A stretch of DNA of 27,072 bases from an uncultured Colwellia sp. (GTDB lineage: Bacteria; Pseudomonadota; Gammaproteobacteria; Enterobacterales; Alteromonadaceae). Numbering within the stretch: the stretch's first letter is position 1; every line of letters begins with the position of its first letter. The stretch is taken from NCBI GenBank assembly GCA_913020705.1, contig CAJWBY010000045.1, forward strand, positions 1 through 27,072, written 5' to 3'. Below are positions 8,230 to 15,949 of the stretch, in pieces. Under the pieces are notes generated by a model. It worked only from the letters and a program-made list of their open reading frames with translations. It was not told the origin of the DNA and made no database searches. The translations under genes and the position numbers were made by a program.

Positions 8230-9333
8230 ATGACAGAGCATGTAGAAATAAAAAATACCATTAATCGACTATCAATCTCTGATTTTGGACAATTATCCAG
8301 TGGTGAAACTACACAACTTTTTACGTTAAATAACAAGATGGGCACTCACGTTAGTATTACTAATTTTGGCGGTATTATTACTTCAATAAATACCCGAGAC
8401 AACAATGAGGCTTTAGCTGATATTGTTTTAGGATACGACAACATTCAAAGCTATGAAAATGATCCTTATTACTTAGGCGCTGTTATTGGCCGTTATGCAG
8501 GAAGAATCGACCAAGGCAAATTCAGCATTAAAGGTGAAGAATTTCAACTTACGTTAAATGCTCCTGATAGCCAGTTACATGGCGGAAAAAAGGCCCTCAA
8601 CAAACAATTATGGAATGCTAGAACATTTCAAAACAACTCATCTGCAAGTGTTGAACTTACGTATACAAGCCCTGATGGCGAAGAGGGTTTTCCAGGTAAC
8701 GTTGCTTTTAAAGTTATATATACCTTGGATGACGATAATCAGTTCACCCTTGAGTACTTCGCCAACACAGATAAAAATACTATAGTGAATTTAACCCAGC
8801 ACAGCTATTTTAATTTAGCTGGCCATAACAGCGGTAACATTTTAGATCATCAAGTTTATATTAATGCTGACTATTTTTTACCTATGAGTGAACGCGTCTA
8901 CCCTACTGGCGAACAAAGGTCGGTTTTAGGGACAGCTCATGACTTTACCAATAAAACTGATCTAAGAGTTTTGGGTGATGAAATAAACGGTGAAGACCAA
9001 CAAGTAAAAATTGGTTTAGGTTATGATAACTATTGGCTGTTAAATAAAGAAAGTTTAAACGGGGAAGTTTTAGCAGCACAAGCTATTGATAAAAAGTCAG
9101 GTAGATGTATTAGTATTTATTCAGATCAACCTAGCTTAATTTTATATTCCGCCAATTATATTGACGGTAGCCAAGTAGGAAAAAATGACTGCTGTTACCA
9201 GCCTCGTGCGGCATTATGTTTAGAAACCCAGCGAGCAAATAGTTTGCAGAAAGGTAGTTCACTCGACAATGTATTATTAACGCCCAAAGATGATTTTTAC
9301 AGTAAAACTCAGTGGGTGTTTTCTTGTATTTAG
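8230..9333 (+). CDS. galM: Aldose 1-epimerase (mutarotase) GalM
   Basis: Interconverts the alpha and beta anomers of galactose or glucose, feeding sugar kinases. It has 367 residues from the ATG at 8230, which has GAGG 9 bases upstream; the upstream in-frame TTG at 8206 overlaps that ribosome site and is unlikely. Family landmarks, in order: YLGAVIGRYAGRI, LHGG with the catalytic-region His, TQHSYFNLAG with the second active-site His, LGYDNYWLL, and CLETQRANS containing the catalytic Glu. It is monocistronic, with a hairpin after the stop. No gal operon genes are adjacent, but a NahK-like sugar kinase, which acts on an anomeric hydroxyl, lies about 7 kb downstream. The function is firm; the physiological sugar is not determined. 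Confidence 0.93.
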   Translation: MTEHVEIKNTINRLSISDFGQLSSGETTQLFTLNNKMGTHVSITNFGGIITSINTRDNNEALADIVLGYDNIQSYENDPYYLGAVIGRYAGRIDQGKFSIKGEEFQLTLNAPDSQLHGGKKALNKQLWNARTFQNNSSASVELTYTSPDGEEGFPGNVAFKVIYTLDDDNQFTLEYFANTDKNTIVNLTQHSYFNLAGHNSGNILDHQVYINADYFLPMSERVYPTGEQRSVLGTAHDFTNKTDLRVLGDEINGEDQQVKIGLGYDNYWLLNKESLNGEVLAAQAIDKKSGRCISIYSDQPSLILYSANYIDGSQVGKNDCCYQPRAALCLETQRANSLQKGSSLDNVLLTPKDDFYSKTQWVFSCI

Positions 9334-9348
9334 TGTAATTATATTTAA

Positions 9349-9381
9349 GGAACATAAAAAACTCAGTCTTTTTTATGTTCC
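9349..9381. terminator. AT-rich bidirectional hairpin between galM and the small operon
   Basis: Perfect 13-bp arms GGAACATAAAAAA / TTTTTTATGTTCC around a 7-base loop, 15 bp after the galM stop and just past the end of the convergent micropeptide gene. The T-runs on both strands suit termination from both sides; the low GC content of the stem weakens the call. Confidence 0.65.
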
Positions 9382-9387
9382 AGTAAA

Positions 9388-9534
9388 TTAGCCAGCTATT
9401 GAAAAGACTGTCCTTCCAATAACTATGCCTAGATTAAATAATAGTATTGCCGTCATAATACCTGCCAAAGTTAATAATGCTGATTTTTCAACGCTTGTAG
9501 TGGTTGCCCACCATACTTTAAAATTTACTAGCAT
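9388..9534 (-). CDS. 48-residue single-pass membrane peptide
   Basis: A short reading frame of 48 codons with an ATG at 9534 and a good ribosome site (AAGGAA, 5 bases before). The N-terminal third is polar/aromatic (residues 1-18, with two adjacent Trp), followed by a hydrophobic segment at about 19-39 (LLTLAGIMTAILLFNLGIVI) and a short positively charged end. It is the third gene of a minus-strand operon, about 20 bp after the membrane-anchored XRE regulator, and the hairpin at 9349-9381 follows it. I do not recognise a family. The position, ribosome site and clean membrane segment argue that it is a real gene and may be a partner of the two membrane proteins upstream. Confidence 0.6.
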   Translation of the reverse strand: MLVNFKVWWATTTSVEKSALLTLAGIMTAILLFNLGIVIGRTVFSIAG

Positions 9535-9555
9535 GTGATTTCCTTAGTATTTTAG

Positions 9556-9870
9556 TTACTTCACTAGAAACATAATAAATGCGCCAACAAATGCACCAAT
9601 CAATACAGCAAAGAATAATTGCTTAAGTTGACTGTCATTATTTTTTTCTGCTTCTGAAATATCTTCAATTGCCTCTTCAGGTACAATTATATCGCTTTGA
9701 TGTATTTCGAAAACCGACGATAAACCAAGTACGGTATCTTGTGAAGCATTGCCATAACGCTCTACCCGCTGTACGGTACGTAAACTAATTGCACAAGCAT
9801 CAGCTAGATGTTGTTGTGTCCAACCTTTACCCGTGCGTAATTCTTTTATTTTTTTAGCGTTAACATCCAT
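9556..9870 (-). CDS. Membrane-anchored XRE-family transcriptional regulator
   Basis: A 104-residue protein with an N-terminal helix-turn-helix (residues about 4-57: KIKELRTGKGWTQQHLADAC, then ISLRTVQRVER) and one C-terminal membrane helix (about 83-103: LFFAVLIGAFVGAFIMFL). The linker is acidic. DNA-binding regulators tethered to the membrane can couple an envelope signal to transcription. The start is set at the ATG at 9870, one base after the stop of the preceding gene, whose last codons supply the GGTGA ribosome site; longer readings extend into that gene. Translation is thus probably coupled to the FAIM-like protein. Similar palindromic sites lie upstream of the operon, which suggests autoregulation. 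The domain call is firm and the target genes are inferred. Confidence 0.85.
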   Translation of the reverse strand: MDVNAKKIKELRTGKGWTQQHLADACAISLRTVQRVERYGNASQDTVLGLSSVFEIHQSDIIVPEEAIEDISEAEKNNDSQLKQLFFAVLIGAFVGAFIMFLVK

Positions 9871-9871
9871 T

Positions 9872-10342
9872 TTATTCACCAAACAACATAAAAATAACTT
9901 TAACAGCAAGAAAACCCGAAACAGCTCCTGCTACAAAAAAGCCCGGAATATACCACCAAAAATTACTTTTATTAAGTTGTCTGCTTTTCTTTAACGCTTT
10001 TTTTAGAGTTTTTACATGTACGTCATTTTTGATTAAGGTACAGTGGGTTTCTCCAGTAAGCATATTCACAACATTTAATTCAACTTCATAAAGATCATCA
10101 CCAATAGAAAATTGATGAATAGACTTGCGTCTAAATGACCATTTTTTCGATACTAATTTATCATCAATATAAAGTTGTTCTCTTCCATTAACCGCTGAGC
10201 AGTGTAAATGAATAGTATGTTCACCTTCTGTAAAGCTATAGCTGAAGCCTTTTCTAAAGCTGATTATGTTTTCAATATCTTTTTTCGGTGCTGTAAGATT
10301 TTCAGTCGTATTTACTGTGTTATTTTCTGTTTTCTTTTCCAT
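9872..10342 (-). CDS. FAIM-like beta-domain protein with C-terminal membrane anchor
   Basis: 156 residues: a polar N-terminus (1-28), a beta-rich domain at about 29-112 and a membrane helix at about 130-153. The stretch with EGEHTIHLHCSAVNGREQLY, then IDDKLVSKKWSFRRKSIHQF and a further pair of strands resembles the pattern of FAIM (Fas apoptotic inhibitory molecule) beta-sandwich proteins: a hydrophobic strand, G-x-(R/K)-x-x-(Y/V)-(V/I)-D-(G/D)-K, an aromatic basic turn and paired strands. This is my own pattern match and needs a profile search. It is the first gene of the operon, with AAGGA before the ATG, and its stop is one base from the XRE regulator start. The tight coupling suggests that it senses or modulates the signal read by that regulator. 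Function unknown. Confidence 0.75.
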   Translation of the reverse strand: MEKKTENNTVNTTENLTAPKKDIENIISFRKGFSYSFTEGEHTIHLHCSAVNGREQLYIDDKLVSKKWSFRRKSIHQFSIGDDLYEVELNVVNMLTGETHCTLIKNDVHVKTLKKALKKSRQLNKSNFWWYIPGFFVAGAVSGFLAVKVIFMLFGE

Positions 10343-10434
10343 GATTATTCCTTTTCCTGCCTCTAATTAAGTAAGGCCAGTAAAACTTTTTTAAATTGTA
10401 TTGTCTGCGTCATTGAAGCGACAGTACCCCTATA

Positions 10435-10463
10435 TGTCATATGACAACACCAGTGTCACATGA
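10435..10463. promoter_or_regulatory. Two similar operator-like sites upstream of the XRE operon
   Basis: The perfect palindrome TGTCATATGACA (10435-10446) is followed by TGTCACATGA (10454-10463), identical to the palindrome's first ten bases except for one position. The sites start 19 bp apart, close to two helical turns. They lie 93-121 bp before the operon's start codon. An XRE dimer binding its own promoter is the natural reading; this is inference. Confidence 0.4.
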
Positions 10464-10486
10464 GTTAAGACATTGAAAATATTAGA

Positions 10487-10540
10487 CAACACAAAAAAAA
10501 AGAGGGCAACATAAATGTCGCCCTCTTTTCTTTTGTGTTG
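10487..10540 (-). terminator. Long hairpin terminator after argR
   Basis: Arms of 21 bases (CAACACA...GAGGGC and GCCCTC...TGTGTTG) pair with a single mismatch, and the 12-base loop contains a further ACAT/ATGT pairing. A-runs and T-runs flank the GAGGGC core. It lies 44 bp downstream of the argR stop on the minus strand and upstream of the XRE operon promoter, so it insulates the two. Confidence 0.85.
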
Positions 10541-10583
10541 ATGAAACTTCAACATTTACAATAAACTAATCGTTAGTGTTTAA

Positions 10584-11054
10584 CTATACATCTAGTAGCT
10601 TTTTAATTTCCAAAGTGATTTCGTCAATTCTATTGATATCTACCGGAGCAATAAAAATAGTGTCGTCGCCAGCAAGTGTTCCTAGAATACCAGCAGGTTC
10701 ACCTAAGCTGTCTAACATTCTTGAAATCAATGGCGCGCCACCAATACCTGTTTTCAAAATTATTTGCATATTGTTGTGTTTAACACTGACAACCACTGAT
10801 TGAATTGATTGCTTTGATTTAGGAACCGCAAGTTCGTCTGGTAAAATGTAAACGACTTCTGCATTAGCGTTACGCATTTTAACTGCGCCAAGTTTTGATA
10901 ATAGACGAGATATTTTCGCCTGCGACATATTTTTAAAACCTTGTTTATCTAAGGCTTCAGCTAACTGACTTTGCGAACCGTAACATTGATCCTTCAATAG
11001 AGATTTGAATGCTAAAACTAATTCGGCTTCATTTTTTTTACGGCTAGAAATCAT
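10584..11054 (-). CDS. argR: Arginine repressor ArgR
   Basis: Hexameric arginine-responsive repressor of arginine biosynthesis genes and cofactor in ColE1-type dimer resolution. It has 156 residues, the family length. The N-terminal winged helix spans about 8-75 (GSQSQLAEAL and MSQAKISRLLSKLGAVK, with the Ser-Arg of the recognition helix), and the C-terminal oligomerisation and arginine-binding domain spans about 85-156 with the hallmark GTLAGDDTIFI (about 123-133). A strong terminator follows. In most related genomes argR is divergent from malate dehydrogenase (mdh); here the 357 bp upstream carry no gene and then a MipA-like protein begins. No convincing ARG box pair was recognised upstream. 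Confidence 0.96.
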   Translation of the reverse strand: MISSRKKNEAELVLAFKSLLKDQCYGSQSQLAEALDKQGFKNMSQAKISRLLSKLGAVKMRNANAEVVYILPDELAVPKSKQSIQSVVVSVKHNNMQIILKTGIGGAPLISRMLDSLGEPAGILGTLAGDDTIFIAPVDINRIDEITLEIKKLLDV

Positions 11055-11411
11055 ATCTTCGTCAGTACAGTAGTTACAATGATTTTCATTTTAAGCGATT
11101 AACACTAAATTCACCTAGAAAAATTTATAAAAAGTAACGTTAACCACTTTTCAATACAAAAATAGTATTATTAACACTAGGAGGACACCATATTTCTAAC
11201 CTGTAATTTTAGGTATTTGTAAAAACATTATTTTATGAAGATGAGTAGCTGAATGTAATTGCTTACAATTTTTAAACATTTTATCACCTATATTTCTGAC
11301 AAAAATTAGTTACATTTGATAACATTTAGTTATGTGAGTAATAATGATAATTTATCAAAAAACAATGAAAAAAACGCTCCCAAACATCCAGCAATTATCA
11401 GGTATCGAATA
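11055..11411. other. Intergenic region with an unused strong Shine-Dalgarno
   Basis: The 357 bp between argR and the mipA-like gene hold no credible reading frame. It is AT-rich and should carry both promoters. At 11179-11184 there is a perfect AGGAGG followed five bases later by ATATTT, where a start codon would be expected. The plus-strand frame from there stops within about 11 codons. This may be the remnant of a lost gene start. Confidence 0.4.
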
Positions 11412-12275
11412 ATGTTAAGGAATATTTTATTGAATTATAAAAGCCGTATCCTGTGCTTATTATTGGCATTAATAGCAGTATCTGTTCATGCTGCTGATCC
11501 ACAACATAAAAATGAAACCACTGTTTTTGATAAAACATTCAGTTGGCAAGCGATGGGCGGAATCTCTGGTGTTTATCATCAAAGTTTATTAAAAGGCGAT
11601 GAACAGTCAGAGCTTGGTAATCATCTAAATATTTCACTGTTATTCGATGTTTATTATAAAGGATTTTTTATTCAGTCTAATCATCGCCGTTCTGATGCGG
11701 TAACGTTAGGTGCTGAAATAGGCTATGAACTTATTGTAAAAGAAAATTGGGAACTTGATATTTTACACAAGACTTATGTACCCGGTTATGATCCACAAGA
11801 AGTTATAAAGAATAATGATCATGAGATTCCTACTTTAGAAGACCTCGAATTAAGAAAGTTTGGTGAAGGTTTTGGCTTTCGTTACTCTCATTTCTATGAG
11901 GATTCCATTTTATCTGTTGATTTAGCCGCACTGAGCACCAATGGTTGGGTCGCTGATGTTTTTTATAGTCAGTTAGTTCCTTATAGAAACTGGGATATAT
12001 ATCTCGGTGCAGGTTTTACTCATTATTCACAAGGCGTTACTGATTACTTTATTGGAGTAGACAGGGATGAAGTGTCTGATAACCGCTCTTTTTATGAACC
12101 TGGCAGTAGTTACAAAGCACAATTAGAAGTTTTTGCGCGCCACCCTATTTCTAAAAAATGGTCTTTCAGCGCAGGTATAACACAAAGCTTTTATTCAAGC
12201 GCATTTAAAAATAGCCCTATAATCGGTAAGCAACACTTAACTGAAGTGATGTTAGGGGTTCTTTATGTATTTTAA
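11412..12275 (+). CDS. MipA/OmpV-family outer-membrane protein
   Basis: A predicted outer-membrane beta-barrel of 287 residues. I chose the ATG at 11412 because it begins a normal signal peptide (MLRNILLNYKSRILCLLLAL, ending at VHAA); the upstream in-frame TTG at 11316 adds 32 polar residues before it. The mature part alternates short amphipathic strands (FSWQAMGGISGVYHQ, GFFIQSNHRRSDAVTLGAEI, WDIYLGAGFTHYSQ) and ends in the aromatic pattern LGVLYVF with C-terminal Phe, typical of barrel insertion by BamA. MipA of E. coli binds MltA and MrcB; OmpV-like proteins elsewhere respond to osmotic or antimicrobial stress. It is the first gene of an operon with a DUF3019 protein and a two-component system, with an 11-base overlap to the next gene, so it is probably a target of that system. 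Confidence 0.82.
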   Translation: MLRNILLNYKSRILCLLLALIAVSVHAADPQHKNETTVFDKTFSWQAMGGISGVYHQSLLKGDEQSELGNHLNISLLFDVYYKGFFIQSNHRRSDAVTLGAEIGYELIVKENWELDILHKTYVPGYDPQEVIKNNDHEIPTLEDLELRKFGEGFGFRYSHFYEDSILSVDLAALSTNGWVADVFYSQLVPYRNWDIYLGAGFTHYSQGVTDYFIGVDRDEVSDNRSFYEPGSSYKAQLEVFARHPISKKWSFSAGITQSFYSSAFKNSPIIGKQHLTEVMLGVLYVF

Positions 12276-12741
12276 CCTTAGCAATGGACATGCTAAAAAA
12301 TGGTTAGTGTTGAGTTGTTTTCTTGTCAATTTACAGCCTAGTTTGGCTGCGGAAATAACAAATAAAACTAATGAGCAAACGAATACAGTAAACCAATTAT
12401 CTGCAACTCCTTTGAGTTTTTCTGCGCAACCAGCAAATTGTATTGCTTTGCGTCATGGAAGAACTTGCTACGCCAGCGTAAAGCTTAATTGGTCGAATGA
12501 TATTAAACAAGATTATTGTATCTACATTAAACAACCCGAAACAAAAAATGCACCACTGAAAATTATAAAATGCTGGAAAAGTAGTAATGGCAATCAAATT
12601 ATTTTTAATTTTGAATCGAATGAAAAAATTGAATTTTTATTGATGTCATCCAAAAATAAACAGGTTATTGCAGAAACTGCAGTAGAAGTTAGCTGGGTGC
12701 ACAAACCCACCGCAAGAAAACGTCGCTGGCGTATATTTTAA
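12265..12741 (+). CDS. Secreted DUF3019-family protein
   Basis: 158 residues with a signal peptide (about 1-29, cleavage near LAA) and a small mature domain with four cysteines (PANCIALRHGRTCYASVKLNW, DYCIYI, IIKCW), which probably form two disulfides in the periplasm. The Cys spacing and the pattern C-x-W near the third strand match DUF3019 proteins of Alteromonadales. The C-terminus is strongly basic (TARKRRWRIF). The start is an ATG inside the last codons of the mipA-like gene with AGGGG 6 bases before it, so the two are translationally coupled. Such genes recur next to MipA and a RstAB-like two-component system; a role as a periplasmic partner of the barrel or kinase is inferred. Confidence 0.78.
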   Translation: MYFNLSNGHAKKWLVLSCFLVNLQPSLAAEITNKTNEQTNTVNQLSATPLSFSAQPANCIALRHGRTCYASVKLNWSNDIKQDYCIYIKQPETKNAPLKIIKCWKSSNGNQIIFNFESNEKIEFLLMSSKNKQVIAETAVEVSWVHKPTARKRRWRIF

Positions 12742-12772
12742 TGTCTGCCTCAAATGGTAAAAGGAAAAAAAG

Positions 12773-13468
12773 ATGACAAGTCGAATCTTATTAGTGGAAG
12801 ACGATTTAACCTTAGCTGATTGGGTTTGTGAATATCTTCGCGAACAAAACTTTATTGTCGATCACGTAGCCCGTGGTGATTTAGTCATGGCTGCCATGGT
12901 CAAATTTGAACCACAACTCGTATTGCTGGATATTATGTTACCCGGTTTAAATGGCATTGAAGTTTGCCGGTTAATTCGTCAAGAAAGCCAACTACCGATA
13001 ATTATGCTGACAGCAAGAGCTGATGAATTTGATGAAGTTATTGGCTTAGAAGCGGGTGCTAATGACTACGTGATCAAGCCCGTTCGCCCACGTGCATTAC
13101 TCGCCCGAATTACAGGTGCGCTTAAACATAATGTACCTTCAGAAGTATCTACACAAGTCATTTCGCACGGCACACTCATTATAAATGGGGAAGCTAAAAG
13201 AGTTACTTATAAAGGTGAAGAAGTTGAGTTATCTACAAGTTTGTTTGCCTTTTTAACCTTTCTTGCCAGCCATGCTGGTGAAGTGGTTGATAGAGACACC
13301 GTATTTAAAGCATTAAAAGGACGAGAGTACGACGGGCAAGATCGTCGCTTTGACGTTATGCTTTCAACGTTGCGTAAAATATTTAATGACGATCCTCAAA
13401 AGCCACAAAAATTCAAAACAGTTTGGGGCAAAGGTTATTTATTTGTTGCCGACGCTTGGGCTGAGTAA
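12773..13468 (+). CDS. OmpR/PhoB-family response regulator (RstA-like)
   Basis: A DNA-binding response regulator of 231 residues. The receiver domain has the acidic pair Asp10-Asp11, the phosphoacceptor Asp53 (LLDIMLPG) and Lys102 (IKPVRP). The winged-helix effector domain spans about 130-228 (VELSTSLFAFLTFLASHAGE through FKTVWGKGYLFV). Complete and probably functional. The ribosome site AAGGA lies 7 bases before the ATG, and the kinase gene starts 5 bp after its stop, so the two are a cognate pair. Likely targets are the upstream mipA-like and DUF3019 genes. Assignment to the RstA branch is by general resemblance. Confidence 0.93.
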   Translation: MTSRILLVEDDLTLADWVCEYLREQNFIVDHVARGDLVMAAMVKFEPQLVLLDIMLPGLNGIEVCRLIRQESQLPIIMLTARADEFDEVIGLEAGANDYVIKPVRPRALLARITGALKHNVPSEVSTQVISHGTLIINGEAKRVTYKGEEVELSTSLFAFLTFLASHAGEVVDRDTVFKALKGREYDGQDRRFDVMLSTLRKIFNDDPQKPQKFKTVWGKGYLFVADAWAE

Positions 13469-13473
13469 ATTCT

Positions 13474-14793
13474 ATGAAGCGCTTGTATATCAGTATGGTA
13501 GCTGCGGTATTAGGCGCATTATTCATTATAAATTGGGGCTTAGATAAACTTGTTGCTAAACAAGAAAATGAGCATGAAAATACTGAATTAGTTGTTTATC
13601 AGAAATTAGTTGATGGCTTTGAGCAGCAATTATCAAACGTAAAACCCATTGATTTATTAGAAAAAACTAACCAGTTAGCCCAATATTATCAAGTGAATGT
13701 TTCCCTTGAAAGTACTGATAACATTGCGCTTCCTCAATCTTTACTTGCACAACTTTCACAGTCAGGCGGTTTACTTTTAGCCTCTAATGACGAGCCTTAT
13801 TTATTAAGAAAAATAACCTTGCATCCAGAAACTTTAATACATTTACAGCTTCCTCCGATGACCTCGGAAAACGTGCAGGAAAACCTGTTATTTACCCTAA
13901 TTCTATATTTAGGGATTTGCGGAATTATATTACTGTGGCTATTACCGTTAACACGCCGTCTTTATTTGCTGACTTTTTCTGCTGCAAAAATTGGCGCAGG
14001 AGATCTGTCAATACGCGTTCCTTTTAATCGTTTTTCTTATATAAATACACTAGAAAGCAGCTTTAATAATATGGCCGCACGCATAGAAAAATTGGTTGCT
14101 GATAATAAAATTCTTGCTCGAAGTATTTCTCATGATATTCGTACACCTATGTCTTGTTTACGGTTCGGTGTAGAAGCGGCATTAGATTGTGATGACTTAA
14201 CAAAAAAGAATAACTACCTTTCGCGTATGGAAGTTGAGCTGACTCGTATGGAAGATATGACCACAGCGTTTCTCGATTACGCCGGCATGGAGCGACAAAG
14301 CTTTCATTTAAAGCTAGACTTAATCGACGTAAACAACTTAGTTGAAGTTGTTACTAACGACTGCCAGTCGTTAGCTGAACAACATAATATTAAATTATCA
14401 TGCGAGCTATTAACAACAGAGAAACTCTATTCTTTAGATTTCCATTGGTGTTATCGTGCAGCACTAAACTTGGTAAGCAACGCGATACAACATGCTGACT
14501 CACAAGTTATTTTATCGATAGACATCAACAATCAAGAATTTTCCATCTCGGTAGAAGATGACGGTAAAGGAATACCTAAAGATAAACGCGATGTTATATT
14601 CTCTCCATTTATAAAACTTGATAATTCACGTTCCCGCGAGCAAGGTCACTTTGGGTTAGGTCTTGCGATTAGTGCTAAAGTAATGGATTGGCATAAAGGA
14701 AAAATTCAAGCAGATGCTGGCATAATTCTTTCTGGGGCTCGATTTGTTTTATTATTTCCCGCTCAAAACAATACTGAAAATTTATCACTATAA
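13474..14793 (+). CDS. Transmembrane sensor histidine kinase (RstB-like)
   Basis: 439 residues: membrane segment 1 at about 5-22, a periplasmic sensor region of about 115 residues, membrane segment 2 at about 138-158, HAMP linker (160-212), HisKA with His220 (SISHDIRTPMS), and an ATPase domain with an N box (LNLVSNAIQHAD), G1 (EDDGKGIPKD) and G2 (GHFGLGLAIS). All motifs needed for autophosphorylation are present. It forms a pair with the regulator immediately upstream. The periplasmic part has no cysteines and no recognisable PAS or Cache signature, so the signal is not predictable; the neighbouring MipA and DUF3019 proteins suggest an envelope cue. Confidence 0.93.
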   Translation: MKRLYISMVAAVLGALFIINWGLDKLVAKQENEHENTELVVYQKLVDGFEQQLSNVKPIDLLEKTNQLAQYYQVNVSLESTDNIALPQSLLAQLSQSGGLLLASNDEPYLLRKITLHPETLIHLQLPPMTSENVQENLLFTLILYLGICGIILLWLLPLTRRLYLLTFSAAKIGAGDLSIRVPFNRFSYINTLESSFNNMAARIEKLVADNKILARSISHDIRTPMSCLRFGVEAALDCDDLTKKNNYLSRMEVELTRMEDMTTAFLDYAGMERQSFHLKLDLIDVNNLVEVVTNDCQSLAEQHNIKLSCELLTTEKLYSLDFHWCYRAALNLVSNAIQHADSQVILSIDINNQEFSISVEDDGKGIPKDKRDVIFSPFIKLDNSRSREQGHFGLGLAISAKVMDWHKGKIQADAGIILSGARFVLLFPAQNNTENLSL

Positions 14794-14860
14794 GTATTTA
14801 GCTCTGTCTCAATCATGCTGTTTTTTGTAATAATGAATTTATTAAAATGAGAAGGAAGTC

Positions 14861-15949
14861 ATGCCAAAATTACTTATTTTTAACTTTGATGGCACTTCAA
14901 ATGAACCAAGTGACGCTGAACAAAGTATCAACGAAAATGGTGTCAAAGAAGATGACAATATTACCAATATTCTTAAATTTCATTTACTTTGCGGTGGCAA
15001 CTTAAAAAGTACTTCAGACCAGGCAAGTGGCTGGGAAGATAGTAACCAAAAATGCTTTTATTACCATGGTGTTGGTACTTACGGTAGTAAATTGCGTAGA
15101 ACGATTAACGCCCTAATATCTCCTGAAAAATCGGATATAGCTAATATTCTTAATCGAGCAAAAGCAGATTTCATTCAACATTTTCAAAAAGGTGACGAAG
15201 TACTTTTAACAGGCTTTAGTCGAGGAGGAGCCTTAGCAAGGCGCTTTTGTTCAATTATTAGTGAAGATATGCCCGACCTTAAAGTCTATCAAGCCATCTT
15301 TGAGACCGTGGCCTCTATTGGTTTACCTAATATGGGCAAAGAGAATCGCCCTAAATCTGATATTATTTTTGAACATGGCCACACACTTGCTCCTACAGTA
15401 AAAAAAGCATTGCATATGGTTTCCCTTGATGACAAAAGAAAAGCCTTTCAACCGACACTAATGAACCTCGATGAGCGTATTTTAGAGGTATGGTTTACTG
15501 GTGCGCATTCAGACGTTGGCGGTGGCTATTATCGAGATGGTCTATCCGATATCACTTTTCGTTTTATGCTCAATTGGCTTGAAGACCTTCCAATTAAATT
15601 AACTTTAAAAACGGTTGATGACATTAATTTTACAACCCTCTTACCTGCAAAGGTCAAATATAACATCAGTATTGATGATGTTATTATTACCCCCAATGTT
15701 TTTGGTAAAAGCCATCAACAAGACCGTATGCCGGTAATTGACTTTTTTACGCTAACAGACAGAAACTGTTGTGTTATCGCTAATGATAAAGTCACAAAAG
15801 ACTTACCGATAGTGAATCACTCTGTGGCGCAAAGAATTAATGGTGATGATAATTACCGACCCGCCTCTTTAAAATGCGTGTTACATAAAATTATTTATCC
15901 GGACGGAGAAATGATCTCAGCGGAAGGCATTAAAGATCATATTTTATAA
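14861..15949 (+). CDS. DUF2235-family alpha/beta hydrolase (Tle1-like), probably truncated
   Basis: 362 residues of a DUF2235 domain, the family of T6SS phospholipase effectors Tle1 and of uncharacterised hydrolases. Landmarks: N-terminal NFDGT (8-12), nucleophile elbow GFSRGG with Ser120, the MVSLDDKRKAF region (about 186-196) and WFTGAHSDVGGGY (211-223) with the Asp/His expected for catalysis. No signal peptide is present. The ATG has GAAGGA 4 bases upstream. The frame ends in TAA, but translation past it continues into a LecA-like domain, so the original protein was longer and this is probably a C-terminally truncated remnant with an intact catalytic domain. No VgrG, PAAR, Hcp or immunity gene is nearby, so a T6SS role is not supported by context. 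It follows the kinase gene by 67 bp without an evident terminator. Confidence 0.85.
   Translation: MPKLLIFNFDGTSNEPSDAEQSINENGVKEDDNITNILKFHLLCGGNLKSTSDQASGWEDSNQKCFYYHGVGTYGSKLRRTINALISPEKSDIANILNRAKADFIQHFQKGDEVLLTGFSRGGALARRFCSIISEDMPDLKVYQAIFETVASIGLPNMGKENRPKSDIIFEHGHTLAPTVKKALHMVSLDDKRKAFQPTLMNLDERILEVWFTGAHSDVGGGYYRDGLSDITFRFMLNWLEDLPIKLTLKTVDDINFTTLLPAKVKYNISIDDVIITPNVFGKSHQQDRMPVIDFFTLTDRNCCVIANDKVTKDLPIVNHSVAQRINGDDNYRPASLKCVLHKIIYPDGEMISAEGIKDHIL

Noticed and set aside
8163..8345. Minus-strand 60-residue reading frame over the galM start
   Set aside because: Antisense to galM, no ribosome site, no recognisable protein features.
14861..15949. Active T6SS phospholipase effector
   Set aside because: DUF2235 membership is clear, but no VgrG, PAAR, Hcp, adaptor or immunity gene lies nearby, so secretion by T6SS is unsupported.
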